Assembly: GCA_025980465.1 (NCBI GenBank)
Contig: JAICXJ010000025.1
Location: 1 to 44,590 of the forward strand
DNA: 44,590 bases
Source: Frankiales bacterium
GTDB taxonomy: Bacteria; Actinomycetota; Actinomycetes; JAFAQI01
Direction: 5' to 3'
Positions 35,706 to 44,021 of this stretch are shown here, one piece after another (the first letter of the stretch is position 1; each line of letters starts with the position of its first letter). The notes under the pieces are model-generated. The model had not been told where the DNA came from, did not search any database, and saw only the letters and a program-made list of their open reading frames with translations. The position numbers and the translations under genes were made by a program.

Positions 35706-35945
35706 ATGACCGCCGCAATGTCGAAGTCGACACAGTCGCTGTTCGAGTCGGAGATGCGCAAGCAGGTGGCGGCAGCGGAGACGGCGGTGCTCAAGGCACT
35801 GGAGGGCGGCGAGCCGCTACTCCTCGAGGCCGCCCGTGGCCATCTCGACGGTCTGATTGCTCTCGCCCACCGCAATGGGCTTCAGCTCACTCCGCAGGTC
35901 CCGACCGACCCGCCGCTCCCCCGCGACGGCGCCGCCGCCGGCTGA
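35706..35945 (+). CDS. Small helical protein of unknown function
   Basis: A 79-residue protein starting MTAAMSKSTQSLFESEMRKQ. It is helical throughout (QVAAAETAVLKALEGGEPLLLEAARGHLDGLIALAHRNG) with a Pro-rich tail. No cysteines, membrane segment or known motif were seen. AAAGGAG lies five bases before ATG 35706, and the sigB terminator separates it from the sigma gene, so it has its own promoter in 35558-35690. The reading frame has strong G/C third positions. I do not recognise the family. Confidence 0.75.
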   Translation: MTAAMSKSTQSLFESEMRKQVAAAETAVLKALEGGEPLLLEAARGHLDGLIALAHRNGLQLTPQVPTDPPLPRDGAAAG

Positions 35946-35971
35946 GGCGCCGCCCGGTGTAGGACGCGCCG

Positions 35972-36811
35972 CTATACCGCGAGCGGCTCGCCCATGACCA
36001 TGTCACCGTCCGGTCCGATGTCGTAGATCTGTAGCCCCTCACCGACGTTGGGCGCGTCCGCGCCGAAGGCGACCGCCACCTTGTTCGCCGAGTTGCGCAT
36101 CACGTCGAGCACCAGCTCGACCAATTCGGCTGGCGCGAACTGATCGCGTGCCCGCGCGACCAGCCCAGCACCCATCGATTCGGGCCGGATGATCAGCGCC
36201 TCGGTGAGGTGCAGCGCGGTCTTGTGCCGGTCGTCGAGGTCGCTCGAAGCGAAATCGTCGACCTTCGCGTAGACGGACTCGTCGCCGCCGGCCTGCATCG
36301 CCGCTCGGGTCCGCAACGACTTGCAGAGCCGGCAGTTGTGATGGCGGGCGACCCGCAACCGCACCAGCTCGGTGGTGAGCGGATCCAGGCCGTCGAGGCG
36401 CGCCACCGCCCGCAGGTAGGGGTCGAACGACAGCGGCTCGGGCGACGGCGAGTGCGGCGTACGCGGCGGGATCGCGGTGTCGAACAGCCGGCCGAGCACC
36501 AGATCACAACGCAGCCCGAGGTCGAGCACCCACAGCGACTTCACGAACGGCACCAGGTCCGCACCCAGCCGAGGGCCCAGCGGAGCGATGTCCACCCCGG
36601 TCACGTCGACGACGAACTGCTCAGCGACGTCGATGACGGGATCAGGCGCTGCCGGCGGCGCCCAAGGCAACGCACCGAGGGTCATCGCGATGCGCTGCCG
36701 TGACAGATCTAGAACATCAGGAGCGAGCGCGATCGCCAGGTCCGCCTCGAGCGCGCAGAGCAGGTCGTAAGCCTCAGGCGCGTAGGTAGCGCGCGGATCG
36801 GCCTCACTCAC
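35972..36811 (-). CDS. AhpD/carboxymuconolactone decarboxylase-like protein
   Basis: A 279-residue protein with a CMD/AhpD-like helical core around residues 155-215: ELVRLRVARHHNCRLCKSLRTRAAMQAG. The CxxC pair and the Glu eleven residues before it fit the AhpD proton-relay motif. The His expected four residues after the second Cys is Arg (CKSLR). It could be a thiol-disulfide reductase that works with a peroxiredoxin, but the missing His makes peroxidase activity uncertain. GTG 36811 has no ribosome binding site; TATCGT lies seven bases upstream. Its 5' side faces a 500-bp gap. Confidence 0.8.
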   Translation of the reverse strand: MSEADPRATYAPEAYDLLCALEADLAIALAPDVLDLSRQRIAMTLGALPWAPPAAPDPVIDVAEQFVVDVTGVDIAPLGPRLGADLVPFVKSLWVLDLGLRCDLVLGRLFDTAIPPRTPHSPSPEPLSFDPYLRAVARLDGLDPLTTELVRLRVARHHNCRLCKSLRTRAAMQAGGDESVYAKVDDFASSDLDDRHKTALHLTEALIIRPESMGAGLVARARDQFAPAELVELVLDVMRNSANKVAVAFGADAPNVGEGLQIYDIGPDGDMVMGEPLAV

Positions 36812-36818
36812 GCGGCAA

Positions 36819-36824
36819 ACGATA
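36819..36824 (-). promoter_or_regulatory. -10 box of the AhpD-like gene, probably leaderless
   Basis: TATCGT on the minus strand ends seven bases before GTG 36811, and no Shine-Dalgarno-like sequence lies between. Confidence 0.5.
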
Positions 36825-37311
36825 ACCGCGAATAGCGTCGAACGACGACGGACGCGGCGGACATCACGGCGGCACTCGACCCGGGAAGGGACTTCCGCTG
36901 GGCACCATTTGTGGATTGGCCTTGCGCCCCCGTGTTGGTGGGACAGTCATTCCGTGCCGGATTTGCACGCACGTGGCTGCGCTGCCTCATACCTCCGACC
37001 TGGCGTTCCCGTGGCCGTTGGTGTCTCGGTCCTCTTCGCAGCTTTTCTCCTACTGTCTGCGGTGCATCGCGAGTGGGACGGCATCGCGATCCTCGGACCG
37101 AAGTCGCACTCTCGGTCGCGCGGGTCTGGCTGATCTACAGGAGCCGTCAGCCGCTCTCCTTCCTCGGGACTGTGGTGATCTTGCTCAACCGGCCGAGGTT
37201 GTTATCCGCGACAGTGGCGTGGACTCCCACACCGGCACACGGCGGCGGTCCCGCGCCCAGCTGGGAACAACTTCGCCTCCGAAAAACGGCCCCTAGCTAG
37301 TTCGGCGTTCA
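36825..37311. other. Gap with one doubtful small membrane peptide frame
   Basis: No convincing gene is present. One plus-strand frame from GTG 36954 to 37133 would encode about 59 residues with a single hydrophobic span (VPVAVGVSVLFAAFLLLSAVH). It has GGTGGGA upstream. Coding bias is weak and no homologue comes to mind, so I list it only as a possibility. The rest has no clear structure until the repeat array at 37312. Confidence 0.4.
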
Positions 37312-37523
37312 AGCAATGTGGCATTGCTTGAGCGATGTGACCGCTTGGCGCGGGATTCGCGGTAGCAATGTGACATTGCTTGAGCGATGTGACCGCCTGG
37401 CGCGGGATTCGCGGTAGCAATGTGACATTGCTTGAGCGATGTGACCGCCTGGCGCGGGATTCGCCGTAGCAATGTGACATTGCTTGAGGGAGGGCATAGC
37501 AATGCCACATTGCTTGGACCGAT
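37312..37523. repeat. Tandem 52-bp palindromic repeat array, copy B
   Basis: Three 52-bp units begin at 37312, 37364 and 37416. A partial fourth follows at 37468 and a final core at 37498-37523. Each unit opens with a dyad AGCAATGT-N-ACATTGCT, followed by GAGCGATGTGACCGC and GGCGCGGGATTCGCGGT. Units differ by one to three bases. The array ends 12 bp from the msrA stop codon. It is the reverse orientation of copy A at the left edge of the window. Confidence 0.92.
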
Positions 37524-37535
37524 AGATAACGCCGG

Positions 37536-38195
37536 CTATTGGTCGGCGACCCGCAGGCCCACCGGGCAGCTGACCCCAGTTCCGTCGATGCCGCAGTAGC
37601 CGTTCGGGTTCTTGGCGAGGTACTGCTGGTGGTAGTCCTCGGCGTACCAGAACTGCATCGCGGGGGCGATCTCGGTCGTGATCTCGCCGAAGCCGGCCCT
37701 GGTGAGCCAGGGCTGGTACTCGTCCCGGCTGTGGGCTGCGAGCTTCTCCTGCTCCGGCGTTGTCGTATAGATGGCGGAGCGGTACTGGGTGCCGACGTCG
37801 TTGCCCTGCCGCATGCCCTGGGTCGGGTCGTGGGACTCCCAGAACACCCGCAGCAGCTCCTCATAGGAGATCCGCTTCGGGTCGAAGACCACCTTCACGA
37901 TCTCGTTGTGGCCGGTCCGCGAGGAACACACCTCTTCATAGGTCGGATTGGGCGTGAAGCCGCCCTGGTAGCCGACCGCCGTCGAGACCACGCCCTCGAG
38001 CTGCCAGAAGATCCGCTCAGCCCCCCAGAAACACCCCATTCCGAAGTACGCGACCGCTACCCCCTCCGGGTACGGCGCCTCCAACGGCGTCGACAGCACG
38101 TAATGGCTGGTCGGAACCACGAACGGCCTGGTGTCGCGACCTGGCAGGGCCTCGCCCTGGTCCACCATCGTGGTCTTCTGACGCGAGAACAGCAT
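37536..38195 (-). CDS. msrA: Peptide-methionine (S)-S-oxide reductase
   Basis: A 219-residue MsrA that repairs oxidised methionine in proteins. The catalytic motif [15 protein letters not shown] and the segments [23 protein letters not shown] and [22 protein letters not shown] are intact. Two further cysteines near the end ([15 protein letters not shown]) are the likely resolving pair for thioredoxin recycling. The 40-residue N-terminal extension matches other long actinobacterial forms. AAGGTGGAG just before ATG 38195 fixes the start. The array of palindromes lies in its 3' flank. Confidence 0.95.
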   Translation of the reverse strand: MLFSRQKTTMVDQGEALPGRDTRPFVVPTSHYVLSTPLEAPYPEGVAVAYFGMGCFWGAERIFWQLEGVVSTAVGYQGGFTPNPTYEEVCSSRTGHNEIVKVVFDPKRISYEELLRVFWESHDPTQGMRQGNDVGTQYRSAIYTTTPEQEKLAAHSRDEYQPWLTRAGFGEITTEIAPAMQFWYAEDYHQQYLAKNPNGYCGIDGTGVSCPVGLRVADQ

Positions 38196-38295
38196 GTCTC
38201 CACCTTCTCCTCGAACGACACCCATTACAACGCGCCGTCGCGGCCAAACGTTCCGTGCCGCCGAGCGGGAGCGGCGTTACAGCACACTGGAAACC

Positions 38296-38757
38296 GTGAC
38301 CGGGCTCTTCCTCGACGGCGACGGCTGGATCAGCTGCGCGGCCGGTCATCAGCACTGGGGCCGACACGGTGCGGCCGGGCTGCTGCTACGGGCCACCGAC
38401 CACGCTGGTACGCCGCACGTTCTGCTGCAACGACGGGCGTTCTGGACCCACCACGGCAACACCTGGGGCCTGCCCGGCGGCGCCCGGGCGTCCTGGGAGA
38501 CGCCCGAACAGGCCGCGCTGCGGGAATTGCGCGAAGAGGTCGCGCTGGGCGTCGATGAGGTCGCCGTCAGCCACATCCACGACGACGACCACGGCGGCTG
38601 GTCCTACTGGACCGTGATCGCGACCATCCCGGCGCCCGCCACCGCCACACCGAGCAGTCGGGAGACCGCCGAGATGCGGTGGGTGCCGGCCAGCGAGGTG
38701 GACCGCCTGGCGCTGCATCCAGGCTTCGCAGCGACCTGGCCGAAGCTCTCCGGCTAG
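38296..38757 (+). CDS. NUDIX hydrolase
   Basis: A 153-residue protein with a NUDIX box GARASWETPEQAALRELREEVAL (G-x5-E-x7-RE-x2-EE). The usual Gly two residues after the last Glu is Ala. The metal-binding glutamates are intact, so hydrolysis of a nucleoside diphosphate-linked compound is likely; the substrate is unknown. GTG 38296 lacks a ribosome binding site and has CACACT seven bases upstream, possibly a leaderless start. Divergent from msrA (100 bp between starts) and convergent with the secreted hydrolase gene. Confidence 0.88.
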   Translation: MTGLFLDGDGWISCAAGHQHWGRHGAAGLLLRATDHAGTPHVLLQRRAFWTHHGNTWGLPGGARASWETPEQAALRELREEVALGVDEVAVSHIHDDDHGGWSYWTVIATIPAPATATPSSRETAEMRWVPASEVDRLALHPGFAATWPKLSG

Positions 38758-38764
38758 GTCGCCG

Positions 38765-40954
38765 CTAGCGCCCGGCTTTCCCGTTCCAGTTGAAGGCGAA
38801 GTACGGCGGTCCGCCGCAGGGCTCGGTGACCAGGCCGTGCGGTCGGAGGAACGCCGACTTCTCCTCCCGGGCGCACCCGCTGTTGCGCGGTGCCTCGTGC
38901 GGGTCGACGCCGGATCGGTTCGGGGCATCCGAGCGAGGATCCGGTCCGGTGCCGTAGACCACGCCCTTCACCCGGCGTACCGGACCGATGTCGAACACCG
39001 CGAGCGCCGAGCCGTCGTACGGCGGGTGCCCGATGCCTGGCAGATCCCAGAACGGCTGGCGCCAGCTTCCGGCTCGCCACGCCAGCAATGCCGGGCTGAC
39101 CAGCCGGGCGCCGACGGTGCGGGCCTCGGTCTCGGCTTCGATGTTGCTCACCTGATGGTCGCCCCAGGCCATCTGTAGCAGCACATGGTGCCGCGGGGTG
39201 TCGGGCAGCGGGTGCGTGGTCATCCGCGCTGCGTAGCCCTGTGGGTCGCTTCGGTCCCACAACATCTGGATCAGATCCAGCACCAGCATCCGCTGCGGCT
39301 GCGACGGGTACGACGTGTCCAACACGCTGGAGTAGGAGAAGCCCTTGAACGGATGGGTCGGGTCCTTGAGCAGCGGGCTGGTCGCGACGAAGTCACTCGA
39401 ACGCGGCAGCAGCACCGAGTAGTCCTCGCCGGGGACGCCGAGGGCGCACCGCTGAGCATCCGGGATGACCGCGCAGACCGTCCCCCCAAAGATCCCGCCC
39501 TGGCTGTTTCCGTCGTAGTAGGCCGTCCTGCGGTTGATCACGCAGCTGCCGTCGGTTCGCCGGAACGCCTTGTTCGAGCACAGGCCGTCCGGGTGGATCA
39601 TCAGCCGCGCGAGAAACAGGAAGTCGAGCTCGCCTTGCTGCACGCGGTCGCTCAGAGTGGCGAAGTTCGACAGGTCGGCAATGTCGGCGAGGGCATTCGG
39701 TACGTCGGAGGTCGACATGCCGTACCAGTTGGTGGCGCACTCGAGCATCCCGTGTTCCTGGGCCATTGCCTCGACGTTGCCTGCCTCCACCTCGTCCGCC
39801 GAGCCGAACAGGCCGTGGCCGTAGAGCGACGGCCTGAGTTGGCGATGCTTGCCATACGCGACGTTCGGGATCAGGCAGATGAACGTGGCGTGCTGCGGCG
39901 TCGGCGTTTGGACCGGTGCCCCATACAGGCCGTGGCTGAGCAGGAACTTTCCGGTGGGGGCACAGGTGGGCGCGATGTAGCACGGCACGGTGAACCGGCC
40001 CTGCACCTTCTTCGCGATCTGCGGGCTCGGGTTGCGCTCGACATTCGTGACCCGAAACTTCGGCGCGGCTCCGGACACCTTTCCATCGCTGAGGTTCGTG
40101 TCGCCCAGGCCGGCGAAGGCACGATCGCGCATCGACAACAGCCGTCCGGTGGTGCTGCGCACGCTCGCGGTCGTGAAGTCCCATGCCAGGTACAGGTTGT
40201 GGCGCGCGACGCCGGCTCGACGAAGGGTGGCGAACAGGCTGCGGAAGTGTGCCGTCCTGGGATCGCTCGCGGGCGCCGTGCCGTCGCGGTAGGACGTGAA
40301 CGCTGCAGAAGGCTTCGCCAGCTTGCCGTTGTCGAGGCGAAGATGGCGCAGCGCGACCACGTAGCGCGTCGAGGGCGCGAAGTTGATGGCCGGGTGGATC
40401 ATCAGGTCCTGTTGAACCCCACCCTTGGCGAGCGCCGGCGGCGTCGCTTCCGCGGTGTACTGGTCGACCTCGGCCCACACCGGCCACCGCCGACCGGTCG
40501 TGGTGTCGATGACGACGACCCCCGCGTTGTGCCGGCGGTAGCGGCCGATCGTGTCGACCCGCGGCATGTTGGACCGGTCGATGTCACGGTTCTGCGTCAT
40601 GCCGGGCACGTCGGCAAGCAGTTGCGAGCCGACGCTGAAACCGTCGTTGCCGTTCCAGTCGGTCGGGCTGATGTGTTTGCCGGCGACGTTCACCGGCATC
40701 TGGGCGGTCCTGAAGTCGATCCGCAACCCGGTCACACTGGCGTTGTCCGGCACCGTGAAGTAGTCGTTGGGAAACGGCAGCATGCAGTTGCGGACCCCGT
40801 CACGACGCTGCCAGCCGCCGGTGAGGTCACAGTGCCGCGGATTCGCGATCACCGGCGACGCCGTCGGCGCGGCAGGTGTCGCGACGGTCGCGGTGGCGAC
40901 CGCTAGCGGGCTGGCCGCGAGCACCGCCGCGAGCAGGAAGCCGATCGTGCGCAC
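38765..40954 (-). CDS. Secreted alpha/beta-hydrolase, bacterial lipase-like
   Basis: A 729-residue protein with a signal peptide (RTIGFLLAAVLAASPLAVATATVA). The N-terminal region CMLPFPNDYFTV with NGNDGFSVGSQLLADVPGM resembles the N-terminal domain of VolA/Pla-1-type extracellular lipases. The nucleophile elbow is DGNSQGG (G-x-S-x-G, about residue 482), and LSHGLYGAP and YGHGLFGSADEVEAG provide oxyanion-type loops. MAWGDHQVSN may hold the catalytic acid and His region. It probably cleaves esters of lipids or polymers outside the cell. GTG 40954 is chosen because it precedes the signal peptide directly. Confidence 0.78.
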   Translation of the reverse strand: MRTIGFLLAAVLAASPLAVATATVATPAAPTASPVIANPRHCDLTGGWQRRDGVRNCMLPFPNDYFTVPDNASVTGLRIDFRTAQMPVNVAGKHISPTDWNGNDGFSVGSQLLADVPGMTQNRDIDRSNMPRVDTIGRYRRHNAGVVVIDTTTGRRWPVWAEVDQYTAEATPPALAKGGVQQDLMIHPAINFAPSTRYVVALRHLRLDNGKLAKPSAAFTSYRDGTAPASDPRTAHFRSLFATLRRAGVARHNLYLAWDFTTASVRSTTGRLLSMRDRAFAGLGDTNLSDGKVSGAAPKFRVTNVERNPSPQIAKKVQGRFTVPCYIAPTCAPTGKFLLSHGLYGAPVQTPTPQHATFICLIPNVAYGKHRQLRPSLYGHGLFGSADEVEAGNVEAMAQEHGMLECATNWYGMSTSDVPNALADIADLSNFATLSDRVQQGELDFLFLARLMIHPDGLCSNKAFRRTDGSCVINRRTAYYDGNSQGGIFGGTVCAVIPDAQRCALGVPGEDYSVLLPRSSDFVATSPLLKDPTHPFKGFSYSSVLDTSYPSQPQRMLVLDLIQMLWDRSDPQGYAARMTTHPLPDTPRHHVLLQMAWGDHQVSNIEAETEARTVGARLVSPALLAWRAGSWRQPFWDLPGIGHPPYDGSALAVFDIGPVRRVKGVVYGTGPDPRSDAPNRSGVDPHEAPRNSGCAREEKSAFLRPHGLVTEPCGGPPYFAFNWNGKAGR

Positions 40955-40989
40955 CTGCTGAACTTCGGCACCCGCCAAGCCAGTCCTTC

Positions 40990-41319
40990 CTACAGGTACA
41001 GGCCCGGCGCGGCCTCGGTGTCCTCCAGTCGCTCGGCCGCGACCGCATGGACGTCGCGTTCGCGCAACAAGATGTACGCCGTACCGTGCAGTTCGACCTC
41101 GGGACATTCCTCCGGATCGAACAGCACCCGGTCACCCACTTGCAGCGTGCGCACCATGCGGCCGGTGGCGACGACCTCCGCCCAGGCCAGCCGGTGTCCC
41201 ATCTTGGCGGTCGCGGGGATCACGATGCCGCCCGTCGAGCGACGCTCACCCGCCTCCTCATCGATGCTGACCAATACCCGGTCATGCAGCATCTTGATGG
41301 GCATCTTGTCGGCGACCAC
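40990..41319 (-). CDS. Stand-alone GroES-like co-chaperonin
   Basis: A 109-residue protein with the Cpn10 fold: KMLHDRVLVSIDEEAGERRSTGGIVIPATAK, then AEVVATG and VGDRVLFDPEECPEVELHGTAYILLRERDV. The mobile-loop tripeptide in GGIVIP is intact, so it may still bind GroEL. The loop AGERRSTGG is longer and more basic than in true GroES, and no groEL is near. The start is GTG 41319 or ATG 41304. It lies 9 nt after the MFS transporter gene and is probably co-transcribed with it. The role is unknown. Confidence 0.88.
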   Translation of the reverse strand: MVADKMPIKMLHDRVLVSIDEEAGERRSTGGIVIPATAKMGHRLAWAEVVATGRMVRTLQVGDRVLFDPEECPEVELHGTAYILLRERDVHAVAAERLEDTEAAPGLYL

Positions 41320-41328
41320 CCTGAAACG

Positions 41329-42501
41329 CTACCGGTCGGGAGCGGGTTGTCGGGATCGCCGCGATCCCTGCGCGATCGCGGCAACCGACACCAGCGCCGC
41401 GGCTCCGGCGAGGGCGAAGGTCGGGCGGGCGCCGAGCGCGTCGACCGAGATGCCACCGAGGGAGGATCCGGCTGATGATCCGACGAGGAAGCCAACCGCC
41501 AGCCAGCCGAAGGTCTCCGTCGTCGCGCCTGCCGGCGCCACGCTGCCGAGCCGGGTGTAGAGGCGGGCAAGTGCCGGAGCGACCGCTGCCCCACCGATGA
41601 AGAGGATCACCGCGAGCGCCGCGGTGTCCGGCGCGAGCGCGCAGACCGCCAGCCCCGCGGCAGCCACACAGACGATCCGCGACAGCGAGCGGTCGGTCGT
41701 CTGTGACGCCGCGCCGAACCGCACCCCGCCGAGCATCGATCCCGCGCTCCACACTGCCAGGACGACACCGGCGGCCGCGGATGCCTTCCGTCCACTGACG
41801 AAGTCCACCGTCGCGATATCGGTCATGCTGAAGCCGAAGGTCAGGCACACCCCGACGACGGCGTACCACGCGACCCCGGTGCCGAAGAGCACGCGTCGCC
41901 GACCACCGGGGTGCGCCGGATCGACCTGGGCAAAGGGGGCGGCGGTCACGTACGCGATCGCACCCATCAAACCGACAACGCCGGTCACGACGAGCGCGAC
42001 CCGCGGGCTCGCGAGACCTGCGATCAACGCGACGGCTGCCGGGCCGGCGATGAAGATCAACTCCTGCGCGGTCGCCTCAAGGCCGTAGATCGCCTGGGCG
42101 CGTTCGCTCCCGAGCAGCCGCGGCCACATTCCACGGGAGACCGAGGAGACCGGCGGCGTGGTAAGTCCGATGGCGACACAGACCGCGAGCTGGACGCCGT
42201 ACCGGTGGTGCTCGAGAGCAGCGAGGGCCCCGGTGGCGACGGCGTACCCGAACGCGGCCGGGGCAAGCACCGCCCTCGCCCCGAAGCGGTCGACAGCGCG
42301 CGCAAGCAGGACGTTCGACAGCCCGGCGCTCGCGACGCTGACGCCGGTCGCGACGCCAGCACGCCCGTAACCGACCTCCCGGCTCAGCAGCAGGAGGATT
42401 GCCAGGCCGGCCATCCCTTGCGGCAGCCGCGCGATCTGCGCGGTGAGGAGCAGGCGAAGCACGTGAGGTTCGGCGAGGACCTCTCGATAACGGGCGAGCA
42501 C
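41329..42501 (-). CDS. Major facilitator superfamily transporter
   Basis: A 390-residue protein with 12 hydrophobic segments. The short first cytoplasmic loop motif is seen as LARAVDRFGARAVLAP between spans 2 and 3. The second half repeats the pattern with GVRFGAASQTTDRSLSRIV. It is a putative drug or metabolite exporter of the actinobacterial set-like group. The substrate is unknown. The start is GTG 42501, 15 nt after the RraA-like stop, so RraA-like, MFS and GroES-like genes may form one transcription unit. Confidence 0.88.
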   Translation of the reverse strand: MLARYREVLAEPHVLRLLLTAQIARLPQGMAGLAILLLLSREVGYGRAGVATGVSVASAGLSNVLLARAVDRFGARAVLAPAAFGYAVATGALAALEHHRYGVQLAVCVAIGLTTPPVSSVSRGMWPRLLGSERAQAIYGLEATAQELIFIAGPAAVALIAGLASPRVALVVTGVVGLMGAIAYVTAAPFAQVDPAHPGGRRRVLFGTGVAWYAVVGVCLTFGFSMTDIATVDFVSGRKASAAAGVVLAVWSAGSMLGGVRFGAASQTTDRSLSRIVCVAAAGLAVCALAPDTAALAVILFIGGAAVAPALARLYTRLGSVAPAGATTETFGWLAVGFLVGSSAGSSLGGISVDALGARPTFALAGAAALVSVAAIAQGSRRSRQPAPDR

Positions 42502-42516
42502 TAGGAGGCTGCGGCG

Positions 42517-43086
42517 CTAGGCGCCGGTGAGGCGCGCCAGCCGCGCCTCGTCGGCCTGCTGTTTCGCGACCGCCTTCGCGACCAAGGCGTGGATGTCCGC
42601 AGCGGGCCAAGCGACCACACCGTCGGCGTCGGCGACGATGAGATCACCGTCGGTGATCTCGACGCCCCCAAGGGTGACGCTGCCGCCGACGTGGCCGGGC
42701 CCGTCCTTGCGGGAAGCGATCGCGGTCGTCCCCCTCGCCCACACCGGGAGGCCGAGCTCGGCGACCGTTCGCGAGTCGCGGATCAGGCCGTCGGTGACCA
42801 CCGCGACGACGCCCGCGTGCATGAGCTCGCGCGCGACGAGATCGCCGAGGATGGCGGTTCGCGATTCCGCCGCGCCGGCAACGACCAGCGCCGTCCCAGG
42901 TCCGGGCACAGCGGCAGGCACATCCCGCATCGCACGGTTGTCGTCGGTGCTGACGGTCGCCACCAGCGCTGGGCCGACAACAGTCGCCTCAGGCGAGAGC
43001 GCCACGAACGGCCCGAACAGAACACCGGCGCCCGCGGTTGCGTCGGAAGCGACCGTGCTGGCCATCCAGTCGGGAATCTCGGTCAC
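42517..43086 (-). CDS. RraA-like protein (HMG/CHA aldolase or RNase E regulator family)
   Basis: A 189-residue RraA/MenG-fold protein. ILGDLVARELMHAGVVAVVTDGLIRDS contains the GD-L and TDG-RD motifs that bind metal and substrate in the aldolase/decarboxylase members, and DGDLIVADADGVVAWP closes the core. It could cleave 4-hydroxy-4-methyl-2-oxoglutarate or decarboxylate oxaloacetate; RNase E regulation is an alternative. GTG 43086 lies only 18 bp from the divergent YkgJ-like start. The 50 N-terminal residues before the core are less typical. Confidence 0.85.
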   Translation of the reverse strand: MTEIPDWMASTVASDATAGAGVLFGPFVALSPEATVVGPALVATVSTDDNRAMRDVPAAVPGPGTALVVAGAAESRTAILGDLVARELMHAGVVAVVTDGLIRDSRTVAELGLPVWARGTTAIASRKDGPGHVGGSVTLGGVEITDGDLIVADADGVVAWPAADIHALVAKAVAKQQADEARLARLTGA

Positions 43087-43091
43087 GGTCC

Positions 43092-43097
43092 TATCCT
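43092..43097 (+). promoter_or_regulatory. -10 box of the YkgJ-like gene, probably leaderless
   Basis: TATCCT lies seven bases before GTG 43105. On the other strand the same bases give CAGGAT six bases before GTG 43086, so the two divergent genes appear to share overlapping -10 elements. Confidence 0.5.
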
Positions 43098-43104
43098 GCC
43101 CGGT

Positions 43105-43404
43105 GTGGCTGACACCGCCGGAGTATGCACCGCATGCGGCGACTGCTGCGACCCGGTTTGGTATCCGTTGGGACCGGCGGACCTTCGCCAGTCGGCGTCG
43201 ACCACCGCCGCGGAGGACCTCGTTTTCGCGGCGGCGCACTGGACCGCGACCGGCGACCGCACCGAGGACCTGCATGCGTATCGCTGCGATCGCTTCGATG
43301 CGAAGACCAGGCTGTGTACGGCGCACGAGGACCGGCCACCGATCTGCCGGGCCTACCCGGTGCTGCTCAACATCCTGCCGACGCGCTGCACCGTCCGGCT
43401 CTAG
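43105..43404 (+). CDS. YkgJ-type cysteine-cluster protein
   Basis: A 99-residue protein with CTACGDCCDPV at the N-terminus and YRCDRFDAKTRLCTAHEDRPPICRAYP later. The C-x2-C-x2-CC and spaced C...C...C set is the CxxCxxCC zinc or iron-sulfur family pattern (YkgJ/UPF0153). Function is unknown in the family. GTG 43105 has no ribosome binding site and directly follows a -10 box, so it is probably leaderless. The 3' end overlaps the convergent TrmH gene by 4 nt. Confidence 0.88.
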   Translation: MADTAGVCTACGDCCDPVWYPLGPADLRQSASTTAAEDLVFAAAHWTATGDRTEDLHAYRCDRFDAKTRLCTAHEDRPPICRAYPVLLNILPTRCTVRL

Positions 43405-44021
43405 TGGCCGCCGTGGCGACGATGCCACTCGTACATCGCGATGCCGCTCGCCACGCCCGCGTTGATCGATCGGGTCGAACCTTCCTGCGGGATGTGCAGT
43501 ACCGCACTCACCGCCTGGCGCGCCAGGTCGGACAGCCCGGGTCCCTCCTGCCCGAACAGCAGCACGCACTGCTTCGGAAGATCGGCGTCGACGATGCTGC
43601 GCGAGCCGGGTAGTAGGTCGACGCCGATGAGCGGCAACGACTCCCCGTCGGCCCACGACCGCAGGTCGCTGATCGTGGCGTGATGGCTGATCTCGACGTA
43701 GCGGTCGGTGACCATCGCGCCGCGGCGGTTCCACCGCCGGTTGCCGACGATATGAACCGCCGAGGCCAGGAACGCATTGGCGTTACGCACGACGGTGCCG
43801 ATGTTGAAGTCGTGCTGCCAGTTCTCGATCGCGACGTGAAATTCTCGCCGCCGGGCTGTCAGGTCGGCGACGATCGCGTCGTGGCTCCAGTAGCGGTATC
43901 GGTCGACGACGTTGCGACGATCCCCGACGCGGAGTAGCTCCGGTTCGAGGCGGGGATCGTCGGGCCACGGCGCGGGGTGCGGTCCGACTCCGATCTCGGT
44001 CACGAATACAGGATCAGGCAT
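43401..44021 (-). CDS. TrmH/SpoU-family RNA methyltransferase
   Basis: A 206-residue SPOUT methyltransferase. The family motifs are present: WQHDFNIGTVVRNANAF (motif 1 with N-x3-VVRNA), VLLFGQEGPGLSD (motif 2) and VLHIPQEGSTRSINAGVASGIAMYEW (motif 3 with the trefoil knot). It should 2'-O-methylate a ribose in tRNA or rRNA using S-adenosylmethionine. A 50-residue N-terminal extension precedes the fold. ATG 44021 is chosen over an upstream ATG at 44093, because it removes a Pro/Gly-rich stretch and places MPDPVFVTE first. Confidence 0.92.
   Translation of the reverse strand: MPDPVFVTEIGVGPHPAPWPDDPRLEPELLRVGDRRNVVDRYRYWSHDAIVADLTARRREFHVAIENWQHDFNIGTVVRNANAFLASAVHIVGNRRWNRRGAMVTDRYVEISHHATISDLRSWADGESLPLIGVDLLPGSRSIVDADLPKQCVLLFGQEGPGLSDLARQAVSAVLHIPQEGSTRSINAGVASGIAMYEWHRRHGGH

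Noticed and set aside
37293-37508. Overlapping frames across the repeat array that would encode repeats rich in HCYRESRA/NVTLL.
   Set aside because: They are the translation of the 52-bp tandem DNA repeat, open in several frames at once, with no start signal. The repeat at 1-109 gives the same kind of product in another orientation.
37312-37523. CRISPR array.
   Set aside because: The units are contiguous 52-bp tandem copies without unique spacers, and no cas gene is in the window.
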